DNA from: Purshia tridentata
Taxonomy: Eukaryota > Streptophyta > Magnoliopsida > Rosales > Rosaceae
Reading direction: 5' to 3'
NCBI GenBank assembly: GCA_003254885.1
Contig: QANT01006358.1
Location: 119,542-183,541, forward strand
Length of the DNA stretch: 64,000 bases
Within the stretch, counting starts at the first letter, position 1, and the number at the start of each line of letters is the position of its first letter. Positions 13,137 through 27,776 of the stretch are shown piece by piece. The notes beneath the pieces were generated by a model. The model did not search any database and was not told the origin of the DNA. It was given only the letters and a program-made list of their open reading frames with translations. The position numbers and the translations under genes are program-made.

Positions 13137-13362
13137 GCAAAGCTTTGAGCTTGAGGGTCTCTCTTTCTCTTTTACTCATTAGTTTTTTGTTTTCCTTTGA
13201 TGGGTGATTGGGTATTAAGCTGTTTTGTCATTGTTGGCTGCAAAACGAAGCAAAGCTTTGAGTTTGAGGTCTCTCTTTCTCTTTTACTCATTAGTTTGTT
13301 GTTTTCCTTTGATGGGTAATTGGGTATTAAGCTGCTTTGTCATTGTTGGCTGCAAAAGGAAG
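13137..13362. repeat. 112/113-bp tandem duplication in the leader intron
   Basis: Copy 1 (13137-13249) and copy 2 (13250-13362) both run from GCAAAGCTTTGAG through a CT-rich stretch to a TTGTTGGCTGCAAAA end, with only a handful of differences and one 1-bp indel. High identity indicates a recent duplication. Confidence 0.93.
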
Positions 13363-13892
13363 TTTTTATTTTTGGTGTATTTTCTTTTATTAATTTTATG
13401 GGATCGTTGGCTCAGAAATGGGATATTTTTCTTTTCCGACTCTCGTTTTATGTGGGTTCAAATGATTGACCTTTTTTTGTCTTCGTTTTTGTGTAATGAA
13501 TGTGAATACTAGCTTATTAGAAATGAAAAAAGAGCCTGCTTTTGTGCTTGTGGGTTTTTTTGCTCATATTTGTTTGGTCAATCAAGTTTTCTAATTGCCT
13601 TCTTGGTTTTTCCTACAAATTGAAGCCACCCTCCACTCCACCCTCCACCCCTCAAGATTCAATGAAGAAAATAACAATAATAATAGCTCCTCTGTTTATA
13701 AGTTTGAGGACCTTCTTTTATTTTAGCTTTTATAATTGTCACTTTAGCCATATTAATTTTATTTAATTTTTTTTCTCGATGCTGGTTCGATTAGATTTGA
13801 ATATTTTTTTACCTTTATTTGCGTAATTGCTTTCCTATTATGTCTTCATCAACGGGACTATACTTGAAGATGAATTTATTTACTCTTTTTCC

Positions 13893-13921
13893 TTTTTTTT
13901 TTTTTTTTTTTTTTTTTTTTN
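13893..13921. repeat. Poly-T tract ending in an N
   Basis: A T homopolymer of about 28 bases runs into an N at 13921. The length is therefore unreliable, and this is probably a sequencing or assembly soft spot within the leader intron. Confidence 0.9.
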
Positions 13922-14725
13922 GTTCACATTTCTTTGGAGCTTCCCGGTGATTCAGTACCCTTTTTAGTTTTTACCTGTTTTTTTTTTCAATGTGAAAACA
14001 AAATGGAAAAGAATAGCGTTATGCAAAAATGTGACGATTTCTACAAACGTAAGACATTAATGCTTGATTTTTAAAGATTATCGATCTGCCCTGTTAGAAT
14101 GGAAAATCCTAATTTACAGAGGAATCTCCAGCATGAACCTCTCTCTCTCTCTCCAGATCTATGCCTTTTGCATAACTTCTCTAACACATCATTTTCCATT
14201 TAGGCTATGATTTATAATCTTGTAGTTGCTAGTCATTTTTAGGTTCACCCCAACATTATATTTTGTTTTTGGATCAATTTTTGGGTTTTTTAGGCCTGTT
14301 TTTTGTTTCATGTGTTTCTTCATATACTTTTGAAGCTAGAGGTTTTTAATTTTGTTTTTCATGCAGTATGCTGATCATACTAAAGTTAGCACCTAATAAA
14401 AAAGTTGCAATTTTTTTTTTTTGGTATTATCGGTAAAAGATGTTTTTGGTACTATGACATGGATAGGGAGATGCTTATATGTCTCTAAAATGTCGAAGTT
14501 TAATTTTACATGTTCAGTTGTCATTGTGTTTGCATGAGATAAAAATCCATACAATTTTAATAGAAGAATTTGGGATCACTTTGAAGATACATGCAAATCA
14601 GTAAATCCGTTGGTTTTGTCATTTTATCTTAGTTCATCAAACGAGCTTATTTGATTTTCGGTCAATGATAATATAACTTTCCTCTAGTCTCGCGATGCTC
14701 AGCCTGTAGTTTCTCATGCAGTGCC

Positions 14726-16785
14726 ATGGGGAGGGAAATTAATGGTGTAAAGGTGGAGAGGAAGATTATTAATGGTGTTGTATTGACCTCAAGTGGTTTT
14801 GTTCCTGGTAAAGTCCGTGTTGCTCCCAAAATTTCAGAAGAAGGTATCGAATCCAAGGATCACAAGGTGAAGGACCATGTGGAAGAAAACAAAGTTGTGG
14901 GGGAATGTCTTGAGAAGCAAGACGTGCTGGCTGTTAAGAGCACAAATCTTGATGATGACTTGACTGAGGGTAGAAATGAGAAACCTGGAACTCACAAGTC
15001 GAGTGACAATAAAATATCAAGCTCACCTGCTTCAAAGTCAGCTGCTCTTAGAAATGGGCATTCAAATCAGACTGTTCCTCAGCCTATTGCTCTGGCAACT
15101 GAAAAGTCTGGTACATGTGCACAGACCGCTGAGGCTGAAACTACCACTTCAGCAAATTCCAGCGATGCACAGTCTCCTATTGCTACTAAGAGTTCACAGT
15201 CTCTTGATGCTACTAAGAGTCCACAGCATCCTGATGCTACAATGAGTCCACAGTCTTCTAATGCTACTAAGAGTTCACAGGTAAACATTTTCAACAAATG
15301 CTTTTTTGGTTCAATTTTTTGTTCGACTCACTTTGGCAGTTTCCGATTCAACTCTTGGTGGTTGCTCTGATTTCCAAATTTTTCCCATTTCATTTCAGTC
15401 AAATTCACCTCAGTCATCACAAAAGGGCTTGCAACTTGATGCTAAGAAGCATGCTGATGAAGAAGATAATTGGTCTGTTACTTCATCGTATCCTTTGTTG
15501 GCCTTTGAAATTTGACTTTCTTTGATTATATCATCTATTAGAATTGTTTTATCTCCGGTTTGGATTATCCTTATCCAAGAATAGAACTGCTGCATTTGTG
15601 AGGACACCTAAATACAAGGTTACAGTTGGACAAGCTCCCTCATTTAGAATCTATGAACGTATTGAGAAAAGGAAGGAGGTATTATCTTAATTAAACAAGT
15701 GATTGCTGTGTATCTTGTGAACCAATAATTTTGCATCTAACTTATTACTATTATGATTACCTTCATCTAGTTCTACATGAAGTTAGAGGAGAAACACCAA
15801 GCTTTGGAGGCAGAGAGAATGCAGTATGAAGCGAGGATCAAGGTACATCACTTCATGTAGTATCATTTAATTTTTTGTGCATTGTGTCGATTGTGTGTGG
15901 GTGTCTCTGTTTTCTTTTGGGTGTTTCTTGCTGCATATATGATGAGAACTGTTTGAAAAAGCGTATTTTACATTTTTTTTTGGACACTTTCAGGAAGAGC
16001 AAGAAGCGGCCCTCAAGCAGCTGAGGAAGTCCTTGGTGATCAAAGCAAAACCAGTTCCTAGTTTCTATTATGACCCACCTCCTCCCAAGCCTGAACGCAA
16101 GAAGGTAGGTATCCAAGTCTTGTTGATTTTGTTCAACTCTTTTCAAGTTCTAAAATGTATTGAAAAGAGCGAAAGAAACTTCTGATACACAAGTTGACTG
16201 GGACTTGGAATTAAATTTTTGACAATGCAATTAATCTGTATTCAAGACTAGGAGTTACCTTTATCTTTGGAGATAATCCTAGTCTGAGTAATGTATAGCA
16301 TTGTGTTTTACACCCACTTGGATTCGGAGTTCAATTTGCAATTTAGCACCTGTAGCAATTCCTTGTTAATTCCTTTGTGTATGAAAGAGAGAGAGAGTAT
16401 ATAACTCTGCTTTTGTTTTGAGATTAAAACTTCTTATGTTTGTATCTGATGCCAGCTTCCACTTACTCGGCCCAAGTCACCAAAACTAAACAGTCTAAGC
16501 CGGAGAAAGAGCTGCGGTGATGCCAATGTAGTGCACTCGTCTCCAGAGGAAAAGGGAAGAATTTGTCCTCGGGCTGAGCGTCACAGCCTTGGTAGTCTGA
16601 AAGAAGAATGCCCTGCATCCACGACTCCCAATAGTAATAGACGCTGCAGCACCACTACTGGCAATAGCAGCAAAGTCAAATACCAATCGAAACAAGAAAA
16701 GGAAGCAACAGAAACAGCCCCTACGAACGTTGAGCCAAGAAATATAAACCTCAGTTTAAATCATGAACTTGAAAGCTTTTTCTAA
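14726..16785 (+). CDS. WDL1: WVD2-like (WDL) microtubule-associated protein, TPX2 domain
   Basis: Six coding exons: 14726-15280, 15399-15487, 15585-15678, 15771-15842, 15994-16104 and 16456-16785 (416 aa). WVD2/WDL proteins bind and bundle cortical microtubules and influence cell expansion and helical growth. Residues 1-185 are a disordered Ser/Thr/Lys-rich region that contains a degenerate repeat around SPQ(S/H)xDATKS. The TPX2 C-terminal domain follows: [30 protein letters not shown] with the hallmark KLEEK, then [20 protein letters not shown] and [17 protein letters not shown]. The tail is basic and Ser-rich. All introns are GT-AG and keep frame. The gene-order counterpart is At3g04630 (WDL1); this protein is longer than I remember for WDL1, so the exact paralogue is uncertain. 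Family assignment is secure. Confidence 0.9.
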
Positions 16786-17484
16786 TTTCTAGTGGGAAAA
16801 AGGGTTTTGAATTTAGTGGTTACATTTGGATGTACTGAAAGGAAATGCCCTGTTTTCTTTCTTCCACAATGACTTATTTACGTGGTTTGTGTTGTTGTGA
16901 ATTGTATATGTTTTGTAAGGTTAAACCGGAACTCGTACATATCATGTTATATATAAAAAAGAGTTAACCATTCTGGTATGTTCAAAAAATTTGTTTTTCA
17001 TAGTTTGTGTGAAATAATAATGTCAAGAAAATGCGTTCTCAAACATGTTTCACATAGTTTTTCATTTTTAGTGATTTCAATCGAAACAATCAAACAGTGT
17101 TCTTAAGATATTACTAACCAATATGCCAATATGCCAATATGCTTAATTAGACGATCTTATATATTTAATATATTTAGTTTTTTTCATCACGGGATAAAAA
17201 AGAGAAATAGATGCAAAACATATAGCATCGTCTTATGAAGGTTTTTTTGGTAGTTAGTTGGTGTTACTATTTATGGTTAGGAGCATGGCGATAGGGAAAG
17301 GTTATCTATTCGAGTCTTGCCAATTTTTTTATAAGATTACATACCAATTAGTTAAAAGAGTTTTGGAAATGGCTTAAGCCTACACTGGGCCAAGTGAGCT
17401 TTACTCTACAATCTCAGTCTGCACCCTACCCATCTCTGTTGTATAACCTCTCTCCCTCCAAAAACTGCCCCCAACCAGGTAACC
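16786..17484. other. Intergenic region between the WDL and FAD oxidoreductase genes
   Basis: Presumed 3' end of the WDL transcript, then the promoter of the oxidoreductase gene. A tRNA-like stretch (A-box-like TTAGGAGCATGG, B-box-like ATTCGAGTCTT at about 17308-17318) suggests an old SINE head. No gene seen. Confidence 0.5.
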
Positions 17485-20400
17485 ATGCTCTGCTACTTTC
17501 ACTCTTCTCTCATCCTCCAACCCCTCAAAACCCATAAACCCTTAACTATAACCTTCTCTTCCCAACCCAAACCTACCCCCAGAAAAAGTAGCCAAAGACC
17601 CACCTCCAGGAACCGAAAAAAATCATATGGTACCTCAAGAAGGTCAGTCATAAAGAAAACATTCAACCAAGAGCAGGTCACCTTCACCACTCCAATACCT
17701 GACGACCCCATTGTTGGTATAATTGGTGGAGGCATGGCTGGTCTCGCTTGTGCTCTCTATCTGCAGAAACGCGGCGTCCGCTCCACCGTTTTTGACACGG
17801 TTGGCCTCTTATTTCCTTCAAGTTTTAAGCTTTCTGTGATTAGCAGCGTTTTATTTATTTTGGGTTTGCTGAAATTTTAGCATTTTAGTTTCTGTTTAGT
17901 GGGGTTTTCTGAATTTTATCATTTTGGCGTGTGTGTGAATATTGAGAACGTCAGTTTCTTGCATTATAGAGAAGAATTCTAATATAATCCAGATTAGCTT
18001 TATTATTTTACTCTCATTTTCTTTGGTGAGAAGCTTACTCCTTTTACTATGCTAGTTATTTTTCTTCTAAAACAAGAGGGTCTTTATATAATGATTCTCT
18101 CAATTTCCGAGAACCCAATTGAGTGCTCCAAAATCAGTGAATAAATATTTAGTTATGATTACCACGTTATAATTTTGAAAGTTGGATATGTGGTTCCACA
18201 CTTTCTAGTGCCACTAACAATGATTTGCTATCACAGGGGGTTCATGGTTTGGGAGGGCGAATGGGAACCAGGATAGTAGATCCTCAGCCTCTGATATTTG
18301 ATCATGCAGCTCAGTTCTTTACTGTCAGTGATCCTCGGTTTGCTGAGATGGTTCAAGGTTGGTTGGAGAGAGGTCTGGTTCGAGAATGGCAGGGCACAAT
18401 AGGAGAGCTTGAAGTGGGTGGTCATTTTGTTCCACTTCCATCTTCTCCTCCAAGATATACAGGTGTTAATGGAATGCGCCCCATTGCCGACTCATTACTG
18501 TCTCAGGTAATTTAACCACCCTTCTAGTTTTCTTGTTTTCTTTTTGTATTTTTTGTGGGTATATTAATCATCGTGTTTAGGCATAGAGATGGAAAGATGA
18601 TGGTTGAAACTCAAAGCTTCATATCTGTAAACATAAAATTTACTTGCTTCAATGGCATGGCTAGACTTGTTAAGATATAATAATTTCATTTAGTTGCTTC
18701 AATGGCATAGTTGTACTTATTTAGATATGATGACTTTACTGGTTAACAGCCATTACATTAGAGAAACATAGCAGGACTACCTTCAGGAGGTAATACAATA
18801 GTCTCAAGTTAGTTATGGTTATAGGCTGAAACTTTATACTATCGTCAGCCATAAGACTTCTGTTAGCATTCTAACCATCCTGCTTTTAGTTCCTCAATTC
18901 CTCTTAATGTTCATCATAGCTAATTAAAATGTTGACACTTGGTGCAGACTGACATGATTAATGTGGAGAGACCTTCCTGGATAAGTAAACTTGAGCCATT
19001 TAATGGGATGTGGCACCTGAGTAAGAATGGAAAACCTTGTGGGCAGTTTGATTCAATTGTTATTGCACATAATGGTAACATAGTGCCTTCATGAGTTACT
19101 TTTATGTTTAGTTTTCTATTGCTACTGTATCTTCACATCATACGGAGACCTTAAGTATGGTGGCTTTCCTTCATATTCCCAACATCCTTGTATATATTCT
19201 TGTGCATGCATATTTACCCTTTTATTTTGCTTGAATTTTTTGTTCTCTGCCTTACCAACAGGTAAATGTGCAAACCGCTTGCTTGCAACATCAGGCTTAC
19301 CCCTAATTGCCGGGCAAATGAAGGTATATCTAAAATCTTTATGTTCATTTGACATGGTGACACTACATATTCAAATTCAATCACTTTTTGTCATGATTGA
19401 CGTACTTCTGTAACTTCTATTATGCGGGCAGAGGCTGGAATTGAGTTCTATATGGGCCCTTCTTGCAGCATTTGAGGATCCTCTTCAAATTCCTGGCAAT
19501 GGCACATTTCCTTTTGAAGGAGCTTTTGTAAAAGGGGTTGATTCCATCTCATGGATGGCAAATAATACCAAAAAACTCCTGGGTTCCCATACTGATGGCC
19601 CTCACTGTTGGACCTTTCTCAGTACTGCAGCTTACGCCAAGAGGAACAAGGTTCCGCAGGTTTGTTTCAACCCAAATAAAAGCACCTGTTCACTCGAGTG
19701 TGCATGTCTTGGACCATAACTTGAAATGAAATGAATGTCAGTTATATGGATTTCCAATTTAGACCACAGAATTGCAACGGATCATACTTTGTTAGCAGAC
19801 TGGTAGAACTAATGATATCAAACTTATTTAAGCAACATTATTTATTTTTGTTTTGATGGCAAGTATCTTGATATTTTGTACTTATAAGTCCAATTATTTT
19901 GTTGGTAGTAATTCCTGTAGAATAAGTCCATGAAGCATCATTAACTTAATAAACAAGGATTTGAAGAATATGAAAAGAATGAGGATATATATATTTTTTC
20001 TTTTGTGTTTATGTAAATGTGTCTAAATAACTTCTTCTTTTTTTGCCTGTATCCATTATGTTTAGGTCTTTTTCTGGTTATAGTTTTATAGAAATAATGT
20101 TGCACCAATTGTTGATTAACAGGAGAATATACCAAATGCCACAGCAGAGAAGGTGAAGGCAGTCATGCTTGCAGGTGTTGAAGATGCCCTGGGATTACAT
20201 ACAGGGTCACTTCAGAGACCCTTTTATTCTCGAATTCAGCTATGGTGAGATATTTTAACTTGATACGCAGTTATCATGTTCGATTGGGTCTTAGTAACTT
20301 AATTGGAACTTTGAAGTCAGGGTGTAGAAAATTATGTTAACTGAGGAATTATAGAACATGTTAGGTAGGTAGCCATGATTTGATTCACAGGATTGATACG

Positions 20401-21002
20401 CGGTGTTTCATAACCAGAAATATGCAATTAAAAATCATGGTTTGGAACAGTTTATGTATACATACTTATAGGAAGTGCTTGTATAATTCAGAATGTTGTG
20501 GGATATGCAGGGGTGCTGCTCTTCCAACTAATACACCTGGTATCCCCTGCATCTTTGATCCTCATGGAAGGGCTGGTATATGTGGTGATTGGTTACTGGG
20601 TTCAAACGTAGAGTCGGCAGCTTTAAGTGGAATGGCTCTTGCCAATCATGTAAGTGCCTGTTCGGTTTTATTTTACTTATTTAATTGTGAATGAGAATCT
20701 CATTACAAGCAAGCTTGCAAGTAACATGTACATCAGAAATACAGAAAAACAGTCTTCTGGTAATATCTTATATTGACATTGCATACCAAATTCACTACAT
20801 GGCTTCTTGAGCTGGATTGGTTTTCTGAATAACACAGATTGCAGACTATTTCCAAAGTAGTGGAGCCCGTCCAGAAGAGTTTGCAGTTGGTTTACAGAAT
20901 GAGTTTCAACCACTTAAAGGCCACGATATTGGACAATTCTCAGGCTTGGAGTCTGAAACACAGACAAATGCAGCGCAAGCGCATCAACTTGTTACCACTT
21001 AA
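17485..21002 (+). CDS. Renalase-like FAD/NAD(P)-binding oxidoreductase, probably plastid-targeted
   Basis: Eight exons: 17485-17799, 18237-18506, 18948-19074, 19262-19323, 19432-19659, 20123-20244, 20511-20649 and 20838-21002 (475 aa), GT-AG throughout. The N-terminal 60 residues are rich in Ser, Thr, Pro, Arg and Lys and nearly acid-free, as in a transit peptide. The FAD dinucleotide fold follows: VGIIGGGMAGLACALYLQ (GxGxxG) with a downstream acidic end of strand 2, then GLGGRMGTR, a motif typical of the amine-oxidase/renalase-like group. The C-terminal FAD contact motif is GRAGICGDWLLGSNVESAA. The substrate is unknown for the plant members. The gene matches At3g04650 in position and content. 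It converges on the histone H1 gene, with 432 bp between the stop codons. Confidence 0.92.
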
Positions 21003-21434
21003 AAACACATCAGCCCATGTAGGTGGTAGTTAGCCCATTTAGTAATGGGCCTGGTGGCAGATTCGAAGCCCAAATGAGACTATTTGCCATTTTCATGTTC
21101 ATGTTCTTCCTCACAGTTTGGGCAGCTGAACGTGATCTCATACAATGTCAATGTGATTAACCATCTCTTTGCCAGACTTCGATGTTGTAACTTGTAAAAT
21201 AATTCGTATAATATGTGAAGAAGCATTACTCATCATTCATCCACAATTAGCGTCTTATCTAAATTCATATTACAAAGTCACCAAACAACAACCAAGAAAA
21301 GTTGTTAAAAAACAAACAGAAAAAACTACAAATTCTGTGTCAGACACTATGCTTCTTGTCCATTCCCAGACTACCCTCACAACCCAAACAAATTTACACA
21401 AACTGCCCTTTCTAAACGACTTTCTTTCAGACAC

Positions 21435-22156
21435 TCACTTCTTGGCCCTCTTCGGCTGAACCTTCTTCTTCGTCGGTGATTTCACGCTCTTCGGCTTCTT
21501 CACAGCTCTCGCCAGCGTCGGCTTCTTAGCCTTCGTCGCCTCAACCTTCTTTCCCGGCGAAGTCCTCGTCGATGTTCTCGACGCCTTAGCAGCAGGCTTA
21601 GCCGCCGCTGGCTTCGCCTTTGCCTTCGGCTTCACCACCGCCTTTGGCTTAGCAGCCGGCTTCTTAGCCTTGGGCTTGGGCTTGTCAACCGCCTTAGCTG
21701 ACTTTTTGGGCTTGGAATCGGCCGGTTTCTCCTTGATCGGAGCGGAGCGAGAAGGAGCGAGCTTGAAGGAGTTCTTGACCTTGACGAGCTTTCCAGCAGC
21801 GACGAGCTTCTTGAGGTGGAAGAGAAGAAGCTTCCTGAAATTCTGAGGCAACTGCTTGTGCTTCTCCTCCACGAACTTGGTGATCGCGTACTGGCTCGAC
21901 CCCGTCCTCTCCTTCAGCGCCACAATTGCCTCCGTAATCATCTAATTACCAACAAAACCAAGCCAAGATTAGCGTCTCCAAACACAGAACAGAGGGCAAG
22001 AGGGCAAAATGGTAAAAACAACAACAAAAACGAAAACGGATACGCTATTCACTACCATACCTCGAGAAAAGGAGGGTGAGCAGGCGGCGATCTCGGCTTC
22101 TTGGCCTTGGCGGCGGCTTTGGCATCGACGGCTGGAACCACGTCACTCTTAGCCAT
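21435..22156 (-). CDS. Linker histone H1
   Basis: Two exons on the minus strand: 22156-22061 and 21941-21435 (200 aa), with the intron between HPPFLE and MITEAI, the usual place in plant H1. Linker histones bind nucleosome dyads and linker DNA and compact chromatin. The short N-terminus (AKSDVVPAVDAKAAAKAKK) leads to the winged-helix globular domain at about residues 25-95 (MITEAIVALKERTGSSQYAI, FVEEKHKQLPQNFRKLLLFH). The tail after it is built of Lys, Ala and Pro with several SPTKK/SPGKK-like phosphorylation sites. Codon use is GC-rich compared with flanking DNA. The length is short to typical for plant H1, resembling H1.1/H1.2 without long extensions. Confident. Confidence 0.95.
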
Positions 22157-25020
22157 GGCGTAACTCAGCGACTTGAATCGGACCCTATATCTCGGAAGCG
22201 AAATGGCTCTCGTTATTTTTTCTTTATCGGTGGAGCAGATAAAATAGGATTATGGGGGAATAGACAGTTGGGAAGGTGGCTAATATAGTGAGAAGGTGAA
22301 TGTAATGCTGAGAGCTGATTGGTCGAAAGCAGTGAGACGCGGATCACCATCTCGGTAAATATTTAAATACGGGCCTTTGGATACGAGGCTTATCTGCGGT
22401 TGACAATGATAGTTTGGACGAGGCTGGGATTAGGTTTTTGACCGCTTGAGGCTGCTGCACTTTTGGGGGTTGCCAACTTTGTAAATGAGTTTTGGGTGTG
22501 TTTCTCACTCGATTTGTGATGGGTGTAGCTTAGGCTGTAGTTGATGGATTTTAGTGAGGTTTCGAGGGTTGTGTAGGGTAGAACCTCATCTTTCTAAGGA
22601 GTATTTGTTTGAGGAATTTGGTGTTGGGCATTGGGAGAAATTTGCACTTGAAGCTAGATTGGTCAAAACCAGGGTTTGTTTGGAGTTTGCTCGAGTTTTA
22701 ATGGATTTTAAGAAAATCTTTTGAAGGGATTTGCTATTTTTTGGTGTTAAATCATTGTAGCTTTGTAAAGGAGTGAATTGGTTCAAGAATCATGAAATGT
22801 TGACGATAAATATTAGAAAGTCAATAAAGTTGAACATATTTAAATAGTGCGATGATTTGAATAGCATATAAAATTTATAACATGACACGATTGAATTGGT
22901 AAAACAAATCTAGACATGTTTGCACTTGTTCAAGTAGCTCTTCCGCGTGAGTTAAAGAAAAGTACATGTTTTATCTATAAAATTGAATATTTTTATATAT
23001 AATGTGCTAGCTAGACAAATGTGCATGACTTGGCAGGTAATTTGGATGTTGAACTTGAATTTGTATTTGTAATTATCATACTACAAAATAAATTATCACA
23101 TGCGATACAATTTATATATATTAGATAGGATAGGAAGGAAAGTTCTCTTTAATATAAAATCTACATATATAGGTGAAGGATTGTATGACTTATCTCCAAT
23201 AGAGGATTAAATTAAAGTGAAGATAGTGGAGATTTGTTACTCTAGTACTTTGGATTTGTTATAATCGTTGCTTTTTATTATATACGATATTCATATATGA
23301 TTGAATCCTTTCATTAATTTCTCAAATCCTTTCACAGTATCAAAGGTTCTTATCACTTTTTGGGTGTCTCTATTCCTTTCAATTGTGGTTTGATCCATAA
23401 TTATATGCAATTGCAAGTATATCTGATGTGAATGTAAAAAGGTTAATTGACTTTAGGTACCAAATTTCAATAATTTTTTAGTTTAGATTTAATAGCATTT
23501 TAAATTAGGTACTAATTGAAAAGTTAAACATAATAATATAGTAAAGGGTACTATAATTCACAAATATTACATCACATGCCACTACAATATATATATATAT
23601 ATATTACATCTATATTATTACATTAATTTATACTATATTGTATTAAAACTAAAAAAAATCAATCCAATCACATCTTAATTATGACTGTCTCACAATTTAG
23701 TTGTGATTATCTTGGTAAGTTGAAAGAGACAACTCTCACCACTATACTATGTAAACTACTTATACAATGAACAATATATAATCCATAAGCATACATGCAT
23801 AAAAATACATAACATTTGTGTAACCAAATAGGACTTACCATTGGTTGAAGAAGACACGGTGAAATTCAGGCTAGTCTTCCATTCTCTCTACAACTTTAAA
23901 CAATTGATCTATGGGGCTCAATATTCTGCTGTGTATATGAGAGCAGGGACTAGCTCTTATTTATAGAGAGTGTCTTAACAAGTCTAGGTATCTTGTGTCA
24001 AGCCTTAATTGCTCCTCTAAGGTTAAGAGTCCTAATTCATATCTAGGTAAAGTCCTTCAACTTCTATAAGTCCTTCACCCTTGAGAACTTGTTAACATAG
24101 CTGTTATAGGAAAGGTGAATTCGGTTAAACATCTAATGAGCCCAATTCCTTTTGTTCTTAAGACATGATGAGTTGTCATGGTATCGTTAATGAACTAGGT
24201 TTGTTCATATAAATTCTTACATACTAAGTATTACTTTGAATAAAAGTATTATTTTGACCTCTATTTATACTATATTGTAGTACAATTTTTCTTTAAAAAA
24301 TTTTTAATTCATTCACAATCTAACTGTGACTGTATCACAATTTAGCTGTGACTATCATTCAGTCATAACTAAATTTGAAGTTGAGTGTCGTACAGTCACA
24401 ACTAAAATTGAAGTTGAGACTATATTAACTAATTTTCAAGACAATATAAACGTATTAAGGGCAATTTTGTTAAAACTTTATAAATTTTATTTAAGATTCA
24501 TCATATGTGGACAAAAGGACAGTAGAAGGGCAAATTTATCAAACAGAAAAGCCCAAAACAAATGGGCTGTAAATTTATGACATATTCTAAAAATCAAGTT
24601 CATTAGTTAGTAGTCAAATCTAAAATTATGAGCAAAACTGATATTCTAAAAAATATTGAAACTAGGTATTTAATCATAAATTTCTAAATGTAAAACCGAT
24701 GGTATGCAATTATGCATACATTATTAAGCTTCACTATACAATGTGGTAACATTTTTATTTATTTATTTTTGTTATGGAGACTCGAATTTTGTTTTATAAA
24801 AACAAATATAACTATGAATAAAAATAAGCTTATATTCACACTTTATTTCGATTCATGAAAATTAGTAAACGTTTTGAATTTGTATTATAATCAGTTTCAT
24901 TCTCATTATATTTAAACCCTCAAATTTTGTTCTTAATTAAAGTATAATCTTATTGTAATTATAAACATTTAGTAAATAGTAATAATAATATAACCATACC
25001 AAATTAGATCCAAATAAACC
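22157..25020. other. AT-rich intergenic region between H1 and RPS15
   Basis: H1 promoter on the left. A short plus-strand coding-like stretch near 22560-22722 is not recognised. A pair of diverged direct repeats (about 23624-23710 and 24266-24350) brackets a segment with promoter-like features on the minus strand. A (TA)n tract is at about 23587-23606. No confident gene. Confidence 0.5.
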
Positions 25021-25267
25021 ATTGGCCCAACTGGGCAAGCCCATTAACCAACTCACCATGACAACTCTAGGCTTGGGCCAAAAGAGGGCCGAAAAAATTT
25101 GAATAGTTGGGCTGGACCCAGCTGCCACCAACAAATAACCCATTATCTCAATGATGTATATAAGCTAACCATAAAAACCCTAATTTCCATACCTCCACTG
25201 CCCACTTCACCAGTCAGTAGCCGATTCTCTCTCTGCGAGTTAGGGTTATTCTTTGTCTTCAGCAAAA
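25021..25267 (+). promoter_or_regulatory. Ribosomal-protein promoter: site II elements, TATA, telo box
   Basis: Site II-type GGCCCA/TGGGCC/TGGGCT motifs at 25024-25029, 25074-25079 and 25108-25113, a TATA box (TATATAA, 25157-25163) and a telo box AAACCCTAA (25175-25183) stand in the standard order before the RPS15 start. The combination of site II elements with a telo box is characteristic of plant translation-machinery genes that are active in dividing cells. Confidence 0.75.
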
Positions 25268-27180
<1,913 letters not shown>

Positions 27181-27776
27181 AGTTTCTACTTCCCCGTTGA
27201 TCACCTGTTCCTTCCTTTATCAGACGTTGAAAGGGCTTTTATTGAGTATGGATTTGGATTTTCCTTCATAGATATTTGTTGCTTGTTTTATTTTGTAAAC
27301 AATGACAAAGTCAACCGGCTTGTAGGATTTTATTGAAAGTTTCCTAATCTTCAAGTTTATTATTAGTATTTGCATTTGTGCCATTATTTGATTGCTAAAT
27401 TGAGGTAGCACAGATATAATTATGACTAAAACTTGGTTAAAGTGACCAGTGCAATTGACATGTCCTTATAAGCTCTACCAAACTCTAAATGTATTCATGA
27501 CAAAAAAAAATCTTAAATGTATCAAAAGATACACAGCCATGCGGAGGCTTTTTGGGTTTGATGGTGATGGCATTTTGGTTCATTTTATAAGTCGAGTGGT
27601 GCAAATTTACATCTTAATATAAAAGATTACTTCACCAGAAACCATTCCACAAAATGTAGATTCCAATTCCACAAATTATACACTGGTGCGTTTTACATGT
27701 AAACACCAATCGGGTTATACTGAGCAATTGGAAGTCGAATGTTTATAGTCATTACAAGATAGCAAAGACACTCAGA
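27181..27776. other. Intergenic region, convergent 3' ends
   Basis: Holds the 3' UTRs of RPS15 (plus) and the WRKY gene (minus). No other feature seen. Confidence 0.6.

Noticed and set aside
13225-13766. Phe/Leu-rich plus-strand frames
   Set aside because: T-rich leader intron of the WDL gene; no homology or splice support.
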